A stretch of DNA of 64,000 nt from NCBI GenBank assembly GCA_026545765.1, contig CM048840.1, forward strand, positions 26,292,765-26,356,764. Reading direction: 5' to 3'. Positions 9,969 through 22,597 of this stretch are shown here, one piece after another. Origin of the DNA: Plantago major (taxonomy: Eukaryota > Streptophyta > Magnoliopsida > Lamiales > Plantaginaceae). Under the pieces are notes generated by a model. The model saw only the letters and a program-made list of their open reading frames with translations, had not been told where the DNA came from and ran no database searches. A program made the position numbers and the translations under genes. The first letter of the stretch is position 1, and each line of letters opens with the position of its first letter.

Positions 9969-11615
9969 TGTTGGTCCATATAACGGCAAAGTAAAAGACT
10001 GGGGGGGGGGGGGGGTGAATAGTCTTTTAAATCTTTTGTCGATAAACACAGTTTCTCATATATCTGATACTTAATTTCAGAGAGCAGAAGGCTTTTCTGT
10101 GATAAGTGCACGTGCTCAGCAAGATAAGTGTAAGTACTTTGCAATATAAGTAAAGCAAGTAATAAACTGCAGAAAGTAAATAACACAAGTCTTTTTATAG
10201 TGGTATCTGAAGGTGGCGTAATCCTTCAACTAATCCACTTCGGCCTTTCTCAGACCTAGAATCCACTAAGACAGATAAATGATGTAACCTTACAAATATC
10301 TTCTCTTGATTCCGAAATACACTAGGTTCCCAACCAAGTGTTCCCCCTGAGTTATTCCCCGGCTTTCACAGCCAAGTACTTTTTGTACTCAGAAACCTTT
10401 TAAGCTATACCTTAGTTTTCCAAACTAAGTACTTCCTGTGCTCAATAACCTTGGACTTATTCCTTAGTTTCCCACACTAAGTACTTCCTGTACTCCACGC
10501 CGATTAAGGTGTTGGTTAAGGTAAATTGTCAGGTGAGCTTCTTTAATAACTTGTTCAGTTATTCAGATAGCTCTATGAATCAAGTATACTTAATACACTT
10601 TGCAATGGATGGTATCTTGTTCTTTACTGACCCAAGTCTATGATAAGTGTTCAAGAGAATGAAACTCAGATATGAAATCTTTGTTCAACTCTTTCACAAA
10701 TAACAATGCTTCTTAAGGATTAGGACACTTAGAACTTTTGTGCTACTTAGAATCAAGAGCTTTGGTCGCAACAGAAAGCTTGAAGGTAAGTAGTATGCTT
10801 GAGAGAACTTGTGTGCGTATTCAATATAAGTTCAGTGAACTAAGGTGTTCAGTGTGTGTTCTCAAGCAGTCTAAGTGTTGATGTTTATAGATGAATTTGA
10901 GTGCCGTTTGAATAGTATCCGTTAGGCTTAAATAAAATTCAAACTATTGATATCTGAGTATAGTACTGTAGCAGGTTTGTCTTCTTTTTCAGAAGCTACC
11001 GTTTTCGTTCAGACATTTCTGTCCGCGCATTTAATGCACTATACTATGCTTTGTCCTGTAGTGCCAACGGAACTATGCATTGTATCAGAGATCTTATTCT
11101 ATCAGAGTTCTCTGAAGCTTTGCATGTTCTTTTCCAGAGATTATCACAACTCCAGATACCACTTGTTGAAACAACTTTGTTATAATATATTTCTTTTCAC
11201 AAACATAGTTTATGTCCAAGGTATCTGAGTGTAGATATCTGTGGGCACTTTCCTCGTTTCAGAAACCTTTTAATTCTCAGATATCTCTTGTAACACTGTT
11301 TATTTGAAAACGCTTGTGTCTTCAAGATATCTGGTCATAGGTATCTGAAAAACCTTTGTCTTCAGCAATCTTGTGCAATCTTTAAGTCTTCAAAAATTGT
11401 TGAACTTTTCCTGCTGGATGTCTTCTTCTTGGTCTTCTTCAGAAAATAAAAATTACATTTCGAGACCTAACATCCTATACAAGATTTTCTAGATTATCAT
11501 ACTTAGTGAGTTTCCTCTTTTACAGTGTTCAAGTGAACCAAGAGTACTAATCACCTTTCTGAGCTAAGATAAGTCATTAGGTTGCTGATCAAAATCTAAA
11601 CATATATTCCTAACA
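9969..11615 (-). repeat. 3' LTR of SIRE element
   Basis: 1,647 bp, paired with 22598-24254. Near its minus-strand 3' end it has a long C run (G run at about 10002-10014 on plus). It contains tandem copies of a roughly 52-bp unit around 10365-10500 with the core CTAAGTACTTCCTGT, and several GATATCTG words. On the minus strand it starts at 11615 with TGTTAGGAATATATG. Confidence 0.92.
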
Positions 11616-11630
11616 AATTTCCCCCATTTT
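11616..11630 (-). other. polypurine tract of SIRE element
   Basis: On the minus strand AAAATGGGGGAAATT directly precedes the 3' LTR start, as usual in SIRE elements. Confidence 0.8.
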
Positions 11631-12051
11631 GATCAGTCAACGATGACTATCTGACCTATTACAAATCTGGATGAGGAAACAATCCACTACTTAATCATTT
11701 CTTATGATTTTTCAATTCAAATAATTAAGTGCAGAAAGTAAACATCAATAAAATCACAAGGTGTGATCTTTGCTGACAAGTTATCTTTTATAGAAAAAGA
11801 TATCTGAGAGTAGGTTCATCAGATATGTTATAAAGAAAGTTTACAGATAACTTTAGTATATAATACAATTCAGCTCAGTCAGCAAGATACAAAAATACCT
11901 AGTAAATTAGGACAACAGGAGTAGCCAAGCTCCAAGTAGACATCCTAATAAACTAGTCTTCAAGTCTTCAACACATCAAGTCTTCAAAAGTAGTTCCATG
12001 GATCAATCTGCAAATTTTGTATCACCAAACCTTTTGATATCATCAGAGTAG

Positions 12052-15000
12052 TCATAGAGAAGTGTCACTGGCAAATCCACAGACTTCCTTGTAGGTTTTG
12101 GTAGGATTTTTCTTGGCAAAGTGCTTGACCCACAAATACTTTCCCCACTTCCAAGCATGCTCGATTCTGATATCTGATAGCTTGAAGTATTCATAAATGA
12201 TCTTCAGGTATCTGATGTCACCCTTGTATTGATCTTCAGTCAAGTAGAAAGACTCATAGGGTTCCACAACAAGTCTTGCTCTTGTGCCTGTTCCAGTGAT
12301 GAGAATTTTGTGCACATCATCTGGCTTTCCGTAAGGACATACATCAGAGAGGTCCTTCCTCATGGATTCTATTCTCTTGATTACTTCAAAATCCAACCAG
12401 GCTTTGATGTGGTTGGTGTTAATCAAGATTGGCTTGTCTTTTCCCCATGCCATGAGCTGTTTATGGATTGGTTCTCGAAATTTTGAGTTTACCAGTAGAT
12501 GCTTAAGTTCCAGAATCCAGTAGCCATTCTTCTGATTAATACACCTGTAGACAGAGGAGTCACTGTTGGTCTTCACATACTCAATCTTGGCTTCTTCAGG
12601 CCTGAGTGGTAGTTGAAGTTGTCTTTGTTCAGCTCTCAGCCTGTTCCTCCTTTCTCTTGAATTCTCCCTTGGAGTAATGCTTGAAGAACCACCCTGGATA
12701 GACTTGGTATTTCCAGAGGGTATTTTAGCTGCCAAAGGCTTTGCAGCTATGGGCTCAGTTAGGCTATCAATTTTCGTTTTTCTATGAAGAGGAGCTTCAT
12801 CTTCATCATCATCAATATCAATTCTTGTGAGACTTTTGCAGCCTTCTTCATTGCCCAGGGATTTGATTTGGCCTCCTCCTTCTTCTTCTTCTTCTTCTTC
12901 TTCTTCTTCTTCTTCTTCTTCTTCTTCTTCTTCTTCTTCTTCAGAAGATTCATCAATCCCTCTTACTTGTCTTCTCCTTGGATCCTTGGTACTCCTTGGA
13001 GGTTTCTGTGCTCTAGCCCTTGTTGTCATTCCTTTTTCAGGAAGTTGAGTGGTGGCCACTATCTGTAGAGCAGTCTGACTGGAGGAGGGCTCATTTATTC
13101 TGAGAGGTAGTTGTTCAGATTTTCTTTTGTTTCCTCTTCCTCTCTGAGCATCTTGATATTCTCCCCCCTTAGTCATTATTGACTGACTAAGAATCACAAA
13201 TGATTCTGAAAGGGAGTTAAAGTTGCCTTGCAGATAGTTGTAAGAAGCAATCAACTGTTCCAGAGTGGCCTTGAGCTCCTGATTTTGTTTGATAAGACCA
13301 GTATCCTTATCAGTAAGCTCTGCCAGTGGGCCTTGAATAGCATCTGCTTTTCCAGCAGCATAGCTAGCCTCTTCAAAGGCTTTTGCAGCCAAGTTTTGGA
13401 CATCATCCCTAACCATGCCTAGATCTTTCTAAGCAATGACCAGACTGGTGGTTCTCTGAGTGATGAGCTCAGTGAATGACTTCATTTCTGCAGGGACTGA
13501 TGCAATGGCGACTTTATCTTGAGAAGATAACTCCTTTTTCAATTTAGCCAGTACTTGATATCTGTTCAAGTATTCATTGGAGTTGACATTTGGCAGCTTG
13601 CTAAATATTTCAGGAGCAATCAGCTTCCTTTTCAAATGAGAAACTGCTAAATGTTCATTGCGGTGCTCTGCCAATGTCTTGTCTTCTTCATCATCTGAGT
13701 CATCAGCCCAGTGATCTTCATCCTCTTAGACATTTTCATCAATGTTTTCTAGTCCAGCAACCATCTCAGAGATGGGCTTCTTTCCTTTCAGTGAGGAGGA
13801 TGGTACATCTTTTGGGAATGACCAAATTAGCATCATGCTTGTCACTAGATACTTGCTCAGTATCTAATTCCTCAGCAATTGCCTGAACATCAAGCTGGAG
13901 TTCTTTCATTTCAGCATAAGCTTCCATTTCCTTGATTGTTTGATCTTCAATCTTTTGGAGCTTTGCTCTGGATTCAACTATCTTTTCTTCCAGTTGAAGA
14001 TGTAGCTGTTGTTCTTCCTCCAACAGTTGTTTGAGTTGAGCAACTCTGGCTTGTGCATCTGATATTTTCTGAGTTGTTCCCTCAGAGTGCTCAACTACTT
14101 GTTCAGTAGTATCTTTATGTTGGAGAGTTGGATTAATAGATTTCTGAGGAGATGGAGGAGGGGATTGCTGTGATGTCCTCTCAGTGTGCTTTTCAGCAGC
14201 TGAGGTAATGTGTCCTTGTGGAATCCCTCCCGTCCCTGGTGCAGGGGCATCATCATCATCCTTCTTATCTTCATCCTTGTGATGGTCAGAAGGAGGATCT
14301 TCATAATTGTTCTCATCAGTGTCCTTTGAGTCAGGTGCTTGTTCAGCAACCTGTGGTGTAGGTTCTTCATCAGATATCTCTACACCAGTTACTTTTTCAG
14401 TAACCTTAGCCCTTTTTGATTTTTCTAGGTCTTGAGAGATGACTAATTCATCATCATCATCGTCAGAGCTCTCATCAGCATTAGGAACTGATTGGTCCAT
14501 AATTCCTGCGGTTTCTGTAGATAGGGTTTGGCATCTGTCACTACTTTCTTTAGCAGCATTGATGAGTTCATCAGCAAGGCTTTCGGCAATAGTCTTAACA
14601 TTTCTGAAAGCACTTTCTCTTGCTGAGTCTACTTGTTCAGTAGTCGATACCTCTTTTGCAGCATTGATGAGTTCATCTGCAGCGACGACATGTATCTGGG
14701 AATCGACAACCTTAATGGGTGTGCCTTCTGATTTGCTAGCAGACTTCTTTCGTGAAGTTCTGGGCTTCTTGGTCGCAACCTTTCCCTCAGATACCCCTTC
14801 AGTCTTTCGCTTCTTGGAACCTTTCTGAGATCCAGTAACCTTTTTCATCATGTTCGTATACTCATATTTATAGAGTAGGTTACTGTTGGCTATGTCAGCC
14901 TTCTCTCTGAGCTCAATGCCAAGCTTTTCCAGCAAGTAGCATATCTTTAGACCATAGCTTACTGTGGTCTTTGGCTCAGCAAGTCCCTTAGCGAATTTAG

Positions 15001-15766
15001 GCTCAAAGCCTTGAATCTTCTTCACAAACTTCATAAAGGCGTACTTTCCCCAATTGAAAGGGTTTTCCAGCCTTTTTTCTTGTTGTTGCAACAAGAACAT
15101 CATCATCCAGCGTTCTTGGCTTATCTGGTCAGCACCTCCTTGTAGACCATCAAAGCATCTGTGAAGAATGCATGCCAACACATCCTAGTGAGCCAGCAGA
15201 TGTCTGGTTCTGATGTCAGCAAGCTTGAAATCAGTGGGTTTATCTGATTTTTCAAGATCACACACATCACTGTACAGTTGTTTTACACCTTCAAGGAGAT
15301 CATCATCCTTGGTGTCTATTTCAAAATCCTTTCCAAGATTTTGAAGGTCAAACAACTTGCAGAAAGTTATTAAGTTCAGAAGGATTTCCTTTCCTTGGAC
15401 TGAAGTTTTTATAGACACTATTGCAGTGCCCTCAGAAACACATGATATAATCCTGGAGTTGTTGTAGAATTCTAACACATCTAGTGAAGAGATTCTACTA
15501 GGTAGAGCTGATAGAAAACCCTTGATTTTTGCCTTTTCAAGCATGTCAAGTATCAGCTTTCTATCGGCTTGATTTTCAACAGCAGCCGTGAGGTATTCCT
15601 CAATCATGGCACCACCCCAAATCATTCTGTGATTTAAAGTCCAATGATCGGGATTGAAGTCTCCTACCAATCGATTGTTTACAACTACCAATTCTGGTGC
15701 TTGCTTTTCAGCAGTGCCAGTGGTAGTATTTTGGGATTTCTGGGTAGAAGCACGTTTTGGAGCCAT
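12052..15766 (-). pseudogene. SIRE post-pol ORF (envelope-like / unknown), broken
   Basis: A coding block of about 1,230 codons downstream of pol, in the position where SIRE elements carry an envelope-like ORF of uncertain function. It starts MAPKRASTQKSQNTTTGTAE at 15766. An in-frame TAG lies just upstream of 15184, a frameshift near 13700-13770 and another TAG near 13430; otherwise 15766-13766 is one frame and 13674-12052 another. The N-terminal part is globular-looking; the middle is acidic and low-complexity with Ser/Glu and a coiled-coil stretch (ARVAQLKQLLEEEQQLHLQL). A poly-Glu run comes from a CTT microsatellite. I see no signal peptide or convincing transmembrane span, so an envelope role is not supported by the sequence alone. 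The last part is basic and ends VCGFASDTSL. Confidence 0.6.
12879..12942. repeat. (CTT)n microsatellite
   Basis: About 21 uninterrupted CTT/TTC triplets lie inside the SIRE post-pol ORF; in the sense direction they encode a run of glutamate. The plus-strand open frames over it (poly-Phe, poly-Ser) are by-products. Confidence 0.95.
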
Positions 15767-16404
15767 CTCTTTATATAGCGTAAGTTTTTCGAAGGTCTGT
15801 AAGAGATTAGGGTGAAAGATTACTGATTCTTTGCAGAAAAACTAATTGAGGAGCAGAGATTTGAAGAGGAGTAGAAGAAAGAATTTTGCTATTCTTGTGC
15901 AAGTCTGAATGTTGGATTAGGCGAAAGTGAATTCTTTTGCCAAAATCCTATATATATATAGCAATGTAATCTCAACAGACATATACATACAAATTAATTT
16001 TGTATATACGTATCTGTGAATTGCAGTAAGGCGTGGGTAAAAGTTTGTTCGGCATTAAATGCATAGTGGGCCACGTCTGAATTTCAACAGTCCACTATTT
16101 ACAGAGAATTAATCTCTGCCGTAAAGATCAATCGCCCATTTCATCAAGGGTCACCATTGCTTCTTCAGCAATGATCACAATCAACAATTGTAATTGTGCC
16201 CATTTAATGAATTTTGGCTATTAGCTATCTGAATCACGTTTCTGTGTGAATGAGAACAACTTGTATGTCGATTCTATCTTATACTTGTTGTCTTTTCAAA
16301 GTTTTTCACAAAGATAGAAATAATTCAAATTTCAAGATAGTAGTTAACTGTAGACAGTTGTACTATTTTCTTTTGTGTTCCCCCTCACTGAGTGATCTAG
16401 ATAT

Positions 16405-16535
16405 CTGAGTACCCGTCTCAGAAATCTTCAAATAGCCATTTTACCTTTTAGCCTTTGGTTTCTGGATACCCGTTCCAGATTCCTCTTTTCTGGATACCCG
16501 TTCCAGATTTCTCTTATCTGGATACCCGTTTCAGA
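16405..16535 (-). repeat. four tandem hairpins with constant loop, after SIRE pol
   Basis: Four copies of an inverted-repeat unit follow within 35-165 nt of the pol stop (16569). On the plus strand the stems and loop are CTGAG-TACCCGT-CTCAG (16405-16421), TCTGGA-TACCCGT-TCCAGA (16461-16479 and 16489-16507) and TCTGGA-TACCCGT-TTCAGA (16517-16535). The seven-base loop is invariant while the stem changes on both sides in the first copy. It lies in the gap between pol and the post-pol ORF (start 15766). Confidence 0.75.
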
Positions 16536-16568
16536 TTCTTTTCCCTCTCCTTTGATATCTGAACTTTT

Positions 16569-18517
16569 TCAGTTCTTTGGTAGCTCCATTAGTCCAAGAC
16601 TGTATCTTAAGGCTAAGAATCTACTTTCTTGTAGTGGCTTAGTGAAGATATCTGCAAGTTGGTGTTTAGTGCCAATCTTGAGTATCTCTATATTGCCTTT
16701 TTCAACATGGTCTCTAATGAAGTGGTGTCTAACATCAATGTGCTTTGTTCTAGCATGAAACTTAGGATTCTGAGTTATGGCAATAGCACTTGTGTTGTCA
16801 CAGAAAATGGAAGTTTTCTCTTCATTGAGTCCATAGTCTCTGAGTTGTTGTTGTATCCACAATATTTGTGAAGCACAACACCCTGCAGCAATATATTCAG
16901 CTTCTGTGGTAGATGTGGCAATTGAATTTTGTTTCTTGCTGAACCATGATATCAATCTAGCACCAAGAAATTGACATGTTCCTGAGGTGCTTTTTCTTTC
17001 AAGTAGTGATCCAGCATAGTCGGCATCTGAATAGCCAACCAAACTCAATCCACTATCTTTTCGATACCACAATCCAACTTCTACAGTACCTTTTACATAC
17101 CTCAATGTTTTCATAGCAATGTTGTAGTGTGATTGCATTGGATTTGTCTGAAATCTAGCAGACAGGCCAACTGCATATTGAATATCAGGTCTACTTGCAG
17201 TGAGGTACAGTAGAGAACCAATCAATTTCCTATACTTGTGTTCTTCAACACTCTTGTCAGATTCAGTATAGGTCATTTTGGTTCCAATGCTCATTGGTAT
17301 CTTAGCATTCTTTTCAGAAGGCTTTAGATTAAACTTGTTGAGCATGTCCTTTGTATACTTTGTTTGACTAATGAATATTCCATCATTGAGTTGCTTGACT
17401 TGCAGCCCTAGGAAGTAATTCAATTCTCCCATCATGCTCATCTCGAATTTACATTTCATGAGTTCAGCAAAGTCTTCACAAAGTTGCTTGTCTTTAGATC
17501 CAAATATAATGTCATCAACATATACTTTAACTAAAAGTAGTTTCCCATCATGGTTCAGTGTGAAGAGTGTTTTATCAACATCTCCTTTCTTGAAACCGCT
17601 TTTTAGTAGGTATTTGGCCAATGTATCATACCATGCTCTTGGAGCTTGTTTCAGCCCATACAGAGCTTTCTGAAGCTTATATACCATCCTTCTTTCTGAG
17701 GAAACTTCAAAACTTGGTGGTTGCTCAACATAGACTTCCTCAGCAAGTTCACCATTTAGGAATGCACTCTTGACATCCATTTGATAAACTGTAAAGTCAT
17801 TATGAGCTGCAAAGGCTAGAAAGAGTCTTATTGCATCCAATCTTGTAATTGGTGCATAAGATTCATCAAAATCTAGTCCTTCAGTCTGGGTGAATCATTC
17901 AGTCTAGGTGCAACCAACCTAGCTTTGTTTCTGGTTATTTCACCAGAATCATTCATTTTGTTTATGAAAACCCACTTGGTTCCGATTACAGATATTCCGT
18001 TAACAAATGGAACCAGTTTCCAGACTTTGTTTCTCTCAAATTGATACAACTCTTCTTGCATTGCAGAGATCCAATCTTGATCCTTTAATGCTTCTTCTAT
18101 AGTCTTTGGTTCAATGTTTGAGATAAAACATCCATAGAGACAATTTGTATTTTCAGCGATTGTTCTTCTAGTTCTAACTCCTTGGTCTATGGGACCAATC
18201 ACATTCTTTGCAGGATGATTTCTTATCCATTTCATAATGTGTTTTGAACTAGTAGGATCAATATCATTTTGATTTGAATGTGAATGAATATGATCTTGAT
18301 GAGATACTTGTGCAGTATCTGAGATATCTGACATATGGGAAATGCCATGGATATCTGACACTTTTTCAGTGTTAGAGATATCTGGAACTTGCATTTCAGC
18401 AGTCTCATTTTCAGATACCTCTTCATGATGAAGGTTCTCAGTAACCTGTTCCATTTTTGGAATTCTCATAGGAAATTCTTCATCATGTCTTAGAGTCATC
18501 TGGTTGTTACTAAGCAT
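16569..18517 (-). pseudogene. SIRE reverse transcriptase and RNase H (broken)
   Basis: Copia-type polymerase and RNase H. Frame 18517-17873 holds the RT N-terminus (EELYQFERNKVWKLV, VIGTKWVFINKM), then a frameshift near 17880 leads to 17840-16569. That frame contains YQMDVKSAFLNGELAEEVYV, LYGLKQAPRAWYDTL and the catalytic YVDDIIFGS. RNase H follows with GYSDADYAGS, TSTTEAEYIAAG and IFCDNTSAI, and the tail ARTKHIDVRHHFIRDHVEKG is intact. The second part (423 codons) is open from RT core to the end of pol, so only one break separates this gene from function locally. Confidence 0.88.
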
Positions 18518-18546
18518 AGGTTGCTTTTCATCGTCAGACTCATCCT

Positions 18547-19930
18547 CTATTTGAATGGTAGAATTTTTCCTTTTGAGGATCCTTTTTCAGAGTCTTTAAT
18601 CATTAGTATTTTGAACCTATCTGAGAGATCATCATTCAAGAGTACTTTCTTGTTTCCTTCATAGAATACTACATGAACAGATTCCTCAATCTTTTGCGTT
18701 CTTTTGTTGTAGATTCTATAGGCTTTGTTATTCAGAGAATAACCAAGTAATACTCCTTCATCTGCCTTTGGTTGAAATGTTCTCAAGTATTCTTTTCCAT
18801 TGTTAAGAACGAAACATCTGCAACCAAACACCCTTAGATGTTTGATACTAGGGGGTCTACCAATGAAAAACTCGTAAGGAGTTTTTTCATGGTGTTTGTT
18901 AATTAGACATCTATTCTGAGTGTAGCATGCTGTGTTTACAGCTTCAACCCAATAGATTTCACTTATTTCGGTCGTAAAAGCATTGTTCTTCTTCTTTCTT
19001 CGTGGTCCTATTCTTTCTTTCAGCAACACCATTTTGTTGTGGTGTCCTTACAGAAGATAGTTGATGTTGTATACCTTTGCAGGTACAAAACTCTTTGATG
19101 TACTGGTTCACAAACTCAGTACCATGGTCTGTTCTGATTACATATACCTTGTCATTTTTCATGACTTCGAGCTTATTCAACAAGTTAGGTATCTCAACCC
19201 TTGCATCAGATTTGTGTTTGAGAAAGACAACCCAAGTGAATCTTGAGTAATCATCAACAACAACCAGACCATACTTCTTTCCTACATAACTAGGTACTGA
19301 GGATTCAAACAGATCCATATGTAACAATTGCAGTGGCCTTTCACTGGAATGTCTAGTTTTAGACTTGAAAGATGTTTTAGATTGTTTTCCCATTTGGCAA
19401 GCTGAGCATACACCTTCTTTTCTATATTCCATTTTGGGTAAGCCAACCACCAACTCTTTCTTGGCTAGCTTATTCAGAGTTTTGAAATTCAAGTGACTCA
19501 TTCTTTTATGCCATAGCCAATTTTCTTCAGTGTGGCCAGATTGACTCACCATGAGACATTCTTCGGTTGTGGCGGATGCCCAATCAGCCACATAAAGATT
19601 TCCTTTACGCCTTGCAACCAAGACTGTCTGCTTTGACTCATTGACAATCACTTTACATAGTTTTGACTTGATCTTGACAGTGTACCCTTCGTCTACTAGT
19701 TGACTCATGCTTAGGAGATTATATTTCAATCCCTTTACATGAAGTACTTCAGAGATTGTAAGGGCTCCAAACTTCAAATTGCCAAAACCTATGGTTGGAT
19801 TTTCATCTCCTCCAGCAAACCTGATAATTGGTCCATCATCGCACTTTTTGTAGTCAATCAGATTTGCTTTGTCTCCTGTCATGTGCTTCCCACATGCACT
19901 ATCAAAATGCCACACTTTGAATTAGTCTTT
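18547..19930 (-). pseudogene. SIRE protease remnant and integrase (broken)
   Basis: The open frame from 19915 begins at the protease active site, but reads WHFDSACGKHMTG where the family has D-S-G, so the catalytic Gly is Ala. A TAA lies just upstream at about 19925. The integrase zinc region (HKRMSHLN... CSACQMGK) is followed by the core with HMDLF, VIRTDHGTEF and PQQNGVAERKNRT, supplying the D, D and E residues. A frameshift near 18960-19030 moves to 19032-18547, which holds the C-terminal part (AVNTACYTQNRC, LRVFGCRCFV, EGVLLGYSLNNKAYRIYN). Confidence 0.85.
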
Positions 19931-19962
19931 AGAGTGTTCTGCACAAAACAGGAAACAGAGGA

Positions 19963-22479
19963 TTAGGTTCTCATACCAATAATGGAACCATCTGGACTAA
20001 AGAATCTTCCAGTAGGAATCCATTTTTGAATGAATTTCTTAGGAACATTCTTTTGTCTAACAGGAACATAAGGAGGAATTCTAGTCAAATGATTAGTATA
20101 ATTGTTATTAAGAACTATTTTCTTCCTTGGTGTGTTCCCTGGTGCTCCATTTGGTGCTTTCAGATACCTGTCAGGTTTCTGAGTTTGCTTCTCAGCAAAC
20201 TTTGCTTTCCTAGCTAGATTTCTTCTAGCCCTGGCATTCAGATTTTCAGTGGCTTGATTCATCTTCCACTTCTGATAATTGCTATGAGCAATTCTAGCCT
20301 TTAACCATCGTTCTTGCTCTTGTTTGTACTCATGAGCAAGTTGTTTCCCGATGGCTTTATAGCCAATACCATTCCGAGCACCTGGTGCTATCTGAGATCT
20401 CTTCTCAGCAGCTTTGCTAGTCTCTGGATAATCTATTTTCTTTCCAGAAAACGTGACATAGGAGAATTTGTCAGCTCCTGCAATTTTTCCTTTTTGAGAG
20501 ACATAGCACTGTGCGTGATTACATTTTTCAGTGTTATGTTTCTTTCCAGAGACATTCCCAACAGTTTTCCTTTGGACTTGTTTTTCCCACAAAGACTTGG
20601 TCGCAACTGCCTTTCCTTTGTCACAATCTTAGCTTTCTGACCGATACTGTAGATTGTTTGGGAATCACCTTGCTGAGCACTGACAAATGTTCGTCCTTCA
20701 TTACTCTTATTCAGAGTGGTAGAATTGTCTCTGTGTGTGTCCAGCCCAAGTCCTCTCTTTTCTGAAGGATCTCTTAAATAAGATTGTACTTCAGTAAGAG
20801 TGTCACTAGCTTTGGCATAAGATTGAAAAGATAGTTCTTTCTTTTTGAGTTCCTTATTCTCAGAAAGAAGATCTTCACATTTCTTTTGAAGATTGGCCAT
20901 TGCTTCTTTATGTGACTTTTCGGTCTCAGATATCTGAGCCTTGAGAAATGCATTTTCAGCATCCTTTTTCTCAGATATCTTGATTATTTGAGAATTTTCC
21001 TTCACAAGAGAATTCTTTTCTTCTTCAAGGTTTTCGGCTCTAGCTCGGACCATTAGAAATTCTCTTTTGTAGAGATCAAGTTCTCTTCTGAGATTTTCCA
21101 GATCTTTGATTCCTTCTTCATCACTTTCATAAGTATAACAGGAAGTATGTGTTACCTCATCAGCCATTAGACAAGGTTCAATGTTGGAGATATCTGGAAA
21201 GATTTCTTCAGCCATTCCACACACTTCTTTCTTCTTTTGACCAAAGTCAATTACTTCATGAGAAACACCGCACATTTCTGGGGAAAGGCAGTGTGGAATC
21301 ATCTGAATCCTCATCCTCAGAATCAGACTCAATATCTAGAGCATCCAGTTGGATTTGAATCTTTTTAATTTCTTCAGTGAGCATAGCTCTCTAACTTCTT
21401 TTGAAGATTCTTCTGTCTTTCTTATCACGTGTCTTTAGTTTGTTGAAGGCAGGGCAATCCTTCTTGAAATGACCAGGTTTCTGACAATAGAAACAGATAT
21501 CGTTTCCGATTTCTGCTTCCTCAGTACTTGATGCTTTCTGAGCCGGCTTGTTCAGCGAGCTTTGCATATTTTGTCTTGGTGATAGTTTGAGCCTAGATGC
21601 TTTTTCAGCTTCTCTTTGGCTTTTCTTCTCTCAATTTCTCGACTGACATATTTTCCCATTTGCTTTACAGCAAGAGCATCCTCAGTCACCTCCTTGCCTT
21701 TCTTCTTTTCAGAAGTTCCTTGAGCAACCAGAGCAACATTCTGCAACTTCTCGGTTATTTGTTCTCTTTGAGTTGTCTCATAGTCAACAGTGGCAAGGTG
21801 AGAGAAAAGTTCCACAGGAGTGATATCTGGCATTCCTTGGTTAAAGTAGAAAAACTTTGTGTGTTCCCAGTTATGATTTAGACTTCTCACAATAGTCTTA
21901 ATCGTTTCTGACTGGGTATATCTATTACTCTCACCAAGTGTAGCCATGTCACTCATAAGTGTTGTAAACCGAAAATCTAGTTCTTCAAGAGTCTCTGTGG
22001 GACCTTGTGTAAAGTTTTGGAATTTGAGCTTCAAAACTTCGAACTTATTTTCCTTTGTTTTCTCAGTGCCGGCACAGATTTCTTCAATCAGTTGCCAGGC
22101 CACTTTCGCCATTTTTGCACCCCACAGTTTACACTGTATGTGCTCTGGAGTAGAACGTATGATGTTGTTACGAGCCTGACCATCTAGTCGATTTCTCTTG
22201 GCATCTTCTGATGTCCAGAGCTCTCTGGGCTTTGGTTCGTAAATAACTTAACTGGCAGGTCTCCCACTGGTTGGCGATCATGCGTGAAGACCCATCGCTT
22301 TGTTCTCTATCTCTACCATTAGAAACCTCTATGACTTGCTTGAGTTGTTGAATGACTATTGGGCCATTCTTTATTACTTCGATCATTTCGTCACTGATGG
22401 CATCTAGGTGGAGCATCATGTTGTTCTTCCATTTTTCATAATTCTCTGGCTTGAGAATTGGGGCGTCACTTAAAGACAT
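19963..22479 (-). pseudogene. SIRE gag with zinc knuckle and coiled coil (broken)
   Basis: Starts MSLSDAPILKPENYEKWKNN at 22479, about 100 nt after the primer site. The frame shifts near 22170-22190; the capsid core continues at 22112-21552 (MAKVAWQLIEEICAGTEKTK, ETLEELDFRFTTLMSDM). A CCHC knuckle, CFYCQKPGHFKKDC, lies at about 21455-21497 in another frame. A long coiled-coil segment rich in Glu/Lys follows (21332-20700), then a basic region continuing after a shift near 20560 to 19963. The extended coiled-coil gag is usual for SIRE elements. Confidence 0.82.
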
Positions 22480-22577
22480 CCTGCAGCAAACACACTAAAC
22501 AAACAAATCAAGTGTAGGTGAAAAGCAGTTAGTGGGCACTTATCTGGGATCTAGGTTCAGTGCAGAAGGCTTGGGAA

Positions 22578-22595
22578 CCTCCTGCTCTGATACCA
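22578..22595 (-). other. primer binding site of SIRE element (tRNA-iMet type)
   Basis: On the minus strand TGGTATCAGAGCAGGAGG lies two bases inside the 5' LTR. It is the common initiator-methionine primer form of Copia elements. Confidence 0.88.
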
Positions 22596-22597
22596 CT

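Noticed and set aside
12784-13068. Plus-strand ORFs rich in Phe or Ser (12784-13068, 12827-13048)
   Set aside because: They are frames over the CTT microsatellite on the strand opposite to the SIRE post-pol ORF; composition explains them.
13430-15187. The two in-frame TAG codons in the SIRE post-pol ORF as programmed stop-codon readthrough
   Set aside because: SIRE elements are thought to use a stop before this ORF, but here both TAGs lie inside the ORF and a frameshift is also present; decay is simpler.
16405-16535. Possible CRISPR-like repeat array
   Set aside because: The repeated hairpins are spaced irregularly, lack unique spacers and lie in a plant retrotransposon.
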